Assembly (NCBI GenBank): GCA_021464415.1
Contig: CM038463.1
Location: 930,001-994,000, forward strand
Source of the DNA: Lonicera japonica
Lineage: Eukaryota > Streptophyta > Magnoliopsida > Dipsacales > Caprifoliaceae
Direction: 5' to 3'
DNA length: 64,000 nucleotides
Shown here: piece after piece, positions 60,144 to 64,000 of the stretch
How positions within the stretch are numbered: the stretch's first letter is position 1
How the letters are laid out: every line of letters begins with the position of its first letter
Notes under the pieces: model-generated
The model's input: only the letters and a program-made list of their open reading frames with translations
Database searches by the model: none
What the model was told of the DNA's origin: nothing
Translations under genes and position numbers: made by a program

Positions 60144-62601
60144 TGCCATTCAACTACTCAGTCTTCTGTAGGTAGGTAGCTTGCACAAGGGGAAATGGGA
60201 TACATGCCAAACCTGCATTTCAAAGGTTTAGCCAAAGCAAAAGCCCAAAAGGGCAGGGCTTAGATTCAAATAGAGTTGATCATTTGTTTTGTACATTGTC
60301 CAAATGTATAATTAGGCATTTATTATGATTTAAATGTTTCACAGTAAAATACCAAGGAGGACTTATGGACCAGCCCACAGTATTTTTTGAATGGACGTCA
60401 AGCTAGGACTTAGAGCTTCCGTTTAATTGCAAAGTTGGAATATGATTGAATTAAAAAAAAGAAAAAAAGAACTAATGAGTTGCTGAGATGTTCTCCGTCA
60501 TTTTCTTATTTTTCAACAAAAACCCAACAAAATAACTTAACATCACACCAAATCACTTACCTCGTTTTACAACTTCTCACCTGCATTTGTGGTTTTTTAA
60601 GTGTGTTCAGTGTTGCTCATGCGGACTGAGTTGGTGAACCTTCCTTTTTCCTTTCCATTGAAGTTTCTGAAAATTAAAGCAAAAGACAACCCCACAAGGC
60701 ACATCCATATACAAGGAAATTATTGTTGAGAAAGGTGAAAAAGTTCATTATGGTTTTTGCATAGGGAGGTTGTTCTATGTACAAGTTAAGCATCAATTTA
60801 ATCAAGGGATGAGTACCCAAGGAACACAAACTTTACTGTTGTCCTGCATCCGGACACGTTTAGGATTCTATTTCATTTCAATATGTTGGGTTAATTTACT
60901 CAAAGTTATAAGAACCTTTAATGTAATTAAGGTACCTGTTGTCCACCTTGCACTCTCTCAAACAATCTCTGTAGATCAATATAATTATGAACAAAAGAAA
61001 ATAGGCAATTCGTAAATGCATTCTTCTTTAGTTTTCCAAAATGATATAAAGCGACAATTTGCATGTTTTTCTTTTCTATGATAATTTTGCTGCTCTTTTG
61101 GGATGCCAATAGTACTGAAATAAAGTGCAAAAAAATATTGCGTCTTTTTATTGGAGAAGTGGATGATGGCAAAGCTAAGCACCTAACTTGTCCAAACACG
61201 AGTTGGGTAATGCCAAAGCTAAGCACCTAACCTGTCCAAACAAGAGTTAGGTACTTGAAATATCATCTCCAAATTTGACTGCTACACACATAGATGCTTT
61301 GTTCTTAGTTCAAGTGGATTCTGGTTGTTAGTTTGATACAAGTTAAAAGACTTAAAAAGGCTTGACATTTCACAAACAACCCCTCCTTTTATGAATAAGA
61401 AGAGATCGCTAGCAAGCCTCCAAACACTTTGAGGTTGCAGATAGATAAACATTCAAATGTACATACATACACATACATACACATACATACAATTTGGAAT
61501 ACCAATTCCCGTGACTGCATTTTCAATCCCAGCTTCTTCTGTTTTACAAAGAAGACATGACCAGCAGCATCCTTCAATGAACTTTATACAAGTAACTAAT
61601 CCCTATGAAGAATGATAATTGAACCCCACCCTTGATCAATTTATGTCCAGTTGAACCATCAAGCTGTAGTAGAAGATAATAATTAAAAAAATAACATATG
61701 GAAAATAAATAATTGAGAGAGAGACTAATATTTCAGATCATCAGTTTTGCTGTTAATGCCATTTTCAGCTGCCTTGATAAACAGCAAAAATTGTTAAGTT
61801 AGCTATCTGCTCCAAATAATAAATCCAAACATCCTTTCAAATCTACAACTTTAACATGGAACGATGCTAATAGCATTCTCTTGTAACGACTATATGGCAA
61901 CTAAAAGCTAGATTGTATTATTCCTATTTCCCATATACATCATGTAATACTGGCATGGAATCTCACTAGTGTTAAAATCAATGTTATTTATTTCTTTGTA
62001 AATTGCTTCAGAGGATCTAAATTGCTATTGAACATACTGGAATCGCCCATAAATCAGATTTTTTTTCCTGAATACAATTAGAAGATGTGCTAGATTCTCA
62101 AGCACCAATATGGAGCAACATACTATCACTCTGCCAAAGGTCAACTACAATGCAATGGAGCATATGATTTGGGGCCTACGTATAAACCGATCAGCGAAAT
62201 CAATTTGAAAAGAAAACAAGTTGAGAAATAGTAGAGGGAAAGTACTAAATTCCGATTTTGGTTTTTGTTACGACTCTTTTCATCACGGAGATAATTGCCA
62301 ACTTTGCTGGCACATGTGATGATTGGGAATTCATCACATCATATCAAACTGTGGATCAGTTAAAAGCAAATATTTCAAAATTTTGCTCTTATCATTGTCA
62401 TTTGGGAACATGTATAATAGACCAGTTACATTCGTTGAAGAAGCTGAATCATGCGCATTAGATTTTTTTTTTCTTGCAACTATTTACATGAGAAAAGGAA
62501 CATCGACAGATAAATCAGATCATACTAACCGCATATCAAAAACAAATGATCGGGTGGCAAATTATAGTTCCCATATGTCAGTCAGACTATCACTGGGTGG
62601 A
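60144..62601. other. Intergenic region between convergent genes; no gene seen
   Basis: It lies between the plus-strand secreted-protein gene and the minus-strand MYB-like gene. A 45-bp tandem duplication (GCAAAGCTAAGCACCTAAC...) is at 61168-61255 and a CATA-rich microsatellite at 61459-61490. The short frames show no recognised domain. I looked here for a second MYB repeat on the minus strand and did not find one. Confidence 0.45.
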
Positions 62602-63151
62602 TCATGTATAAAAAGGCATAACCGGCCCTTCCTCAAAGCTCTTAAGTTCTAACTCAAAAACAGTACCATCAGCACTAGTAAGACGAGAGAATACCATGGA
62701 ACAGAACATAAACGCAAATCCAGTTCAAAATACAACTGACAGAACGACACCTAAACCAAATTCCCAAAAGCTTAGAGCTTGCGTGTGTGAGAGAGAGTAT
62801 ATATACAGACTGTCAAATATATAAATATAGATACCTGTGATCTTCATCAGTCCAACATATTGACTGGATAGGAGTAGTAGTGGAAGAAGAAGAAGAATCA
62901 AAGGGTAGGGCAGAATTAAGATGACGATCAAGTTGACCAGATTCAATGAACTGCAAATCCTGCAAGAGTATGACATAGTGTCTTTGAACATCCTCTGCAC
63001 TCTTCCTGCCACCAACCATGGCAGCCACCACCTCCCACCGACGAGGGTCTGCCTCCTCAACTACTGCAAGAGCCAACTCAAACAACTTGTTCTCTTCCCA
63101 ACTCCATCCGCACAACGTCACCTTTTTCTTCAATTCAAATTCATCACCCAT
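62602..63151 (-). CDS. RADIALIS/DIVARICATA-type MYB-like (SANT) protein
   Basis: Exon 1 is 63151-62835. A non-ATG frame extends to 63205, but the ATG at 63151 gives MGDEFELKKK. The SANT/MYB domain follows: GWSWEENKLFELALAVV, then RRWEVVAAMVGGRKSAEDVQRHY. These have the spaced tryptophans and the V-RHY ending of RADIALIS and of DIVARICATA's first repeat. These are nuclear DNA-binding or competitor proteins in growth and flower control. After an acidic/Ser-rich linker the exon ends WTDEDHR at a donor (AG|GTATCT). This is where DIVARICATA-like genes begin their second repeat (WTEEEHRLFL) and where I recall their intron. The only plausible following exon in phase is 62674-62602, which gives a short non-MYB tail (total 129 aa). 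The last exon is therefore tentative. Confidence 0.65.
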
Positions 63152-64000
63152 ATCAAGCCCCCCTCGTGTATTTCTTGATTTGAATGAATAATCGCACTCT
63201 CCCACTAAACTAACTATGCAACACCAAGATTTTATCGATCATTGACATTCTATCTAGTCCAGTATTCATCAAATGAAACTGGAACGTGAAAAAGAAAAGG
63301 AACAAACGGTGCAAGATTCTAGAAAAGGAAACCTCAGGCTCTGGTGTCGTAGTTTTGGGTGGTTAGTGTCAGGTAATTCTGTTGTATGAGAAGGGAAGCT
63401 ATGTCTACCTGCAAATCCAGATCCTCCTCTTTTTTTTTTCCTCCCCTTGATTTTTTATGTTTGTTTTTGTCTGGAAACAATTGGCCTCCTTAATTCAGAA
63501 TCCAGATCCAACCACAAGCAACAACTACTGGTACAAAACTACTATTAATTCCTTGGTAATCTGGGAGTACTAAATATTCATTTTATAATATATTTTTTTT
63601 TAAGTAAATAGTTTGCAAAACTGGAAAGCAATGATCAGAAAAGGACAAAACCCCAGGACCTCAATCACCCATTTTCTTAGAAAGACCCTAGATTCTCGTT
63701 ATTTATTTTTAACAAATTCTGGAATTGCTGCTCCCCAATTGGATCCGGAACTAGGGCATCACATTCATTGTTTATAATATCACTCTAATTATATATATGA
63801 ATTTCACTAAGACCTTTTTTGTCCTTTTTGGGTATGGTCTCCTTTCTTGAGCCAACTGCATTTCACAATTAGTTTTTAATTATGTTCCCAGCTTGCAAGA
63901 AAAGAAAAAGGAAAGTGACTTCTGTGGGTGGGATTTTCCCATCACATACCCTTGGGTTGATTTTTCTCCAAATTTTTCAAGATATCACAACTACTAAAGT
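63152..64000 (-). promoter_or_regulatory. Upstream region of the MYB-like gene
   Basis: About 850 bp upstream of the minus-strand start codon. A pyrimidine/purine tract and AT-rich stretches are present, with no other gene and no convincing TATA box close to the start. It should hold the promoter, but no specific element can be supported. Confidence 0.35.

Noticed and set aside
63152..63205. N-terminal extension of the MYB-like frame
   Set aside because: It opens with GTG; the first ATG is at 63151.

Overview
The window is nuclear DNA of a flowering plant, almost certainly a eudicot. Genes have GT-AG introns, the intergenic DNA is AT-rich, and every recognised gene belongs to a plant family. 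Much of the DNA from 0 to 48.7 kb is mobile-element sequence in several layers. From 48.7 kb to the right end it is mostly ordinary gene space.

Genes that look intact: a BAHD acyltransferase (12738-14201, minus, two exons, 439 aa); a two-pore K+ channel of the TPK/KCO family (49004-52252, plus, two exons, 408 aa); a secreted plant-specific protein of unknown function (57343-60081, plus, four exons, 524 aa); and a RADIALIS/DIVARICATA-type MYB-like gene (first exon 62835-63151, minus; last exon tentative). They do not form a pathway or an operon.

The mobile part, left to right. (1) The right end of a CACTA transposon (2224-2707) with broken exons of a long-chain acyl-CoA synthetase just inside it (710-1990). 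(2) An old minus-strand retroelement relic (about 2.7-10.65 kb) interrupted by two related solo LTRs, 2973-5164 (target duplication TAGCA) and 5800-8188 (AGTTG/AGTCG). (3) A solo LTR at 10808-12292 (GATGT). (4) A broken plant-mobile-domain gene (16922-18850). (5) A 12.66-kb LTR element (18958-31618) with two ~2.04-kb LTRs, a decayed gag, no recognisable pol, and four different tandem arrays; a second, inverted copy of the 10808 LTR family sits inside one array (24018-25460). (6) 31.6-41.4 kb: AT-rich, partly unassigned DNA with a direct duplication, an inverted repeat, a minus-strand Helitron end and a hAT-type MITE. (7) A dead autonomous Helitron with Rep and PIF1-like helicase remnants, split by a fifth solo LTR (44094-45495, GAGGT). 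Its 3' hairpin and terminus end at 48739, 264 bp before the TPK start codon.

The most interesting pattern is shared by unrelated elements. Several LTRs or LTR-like segments carry a short array of their own palindrome or inverted pair: TAAGATCGATCTTA at exact 63-bp spacing, ACCGGT at 64-65 bp, AGAGCTCT in loose spacing, TACGGTT/AACCGTA pairs, and AGTCGACT at 19-22 bp. The layout is alike but the word differs each time. All family assignments are by eye from motifs; no database search was possible.
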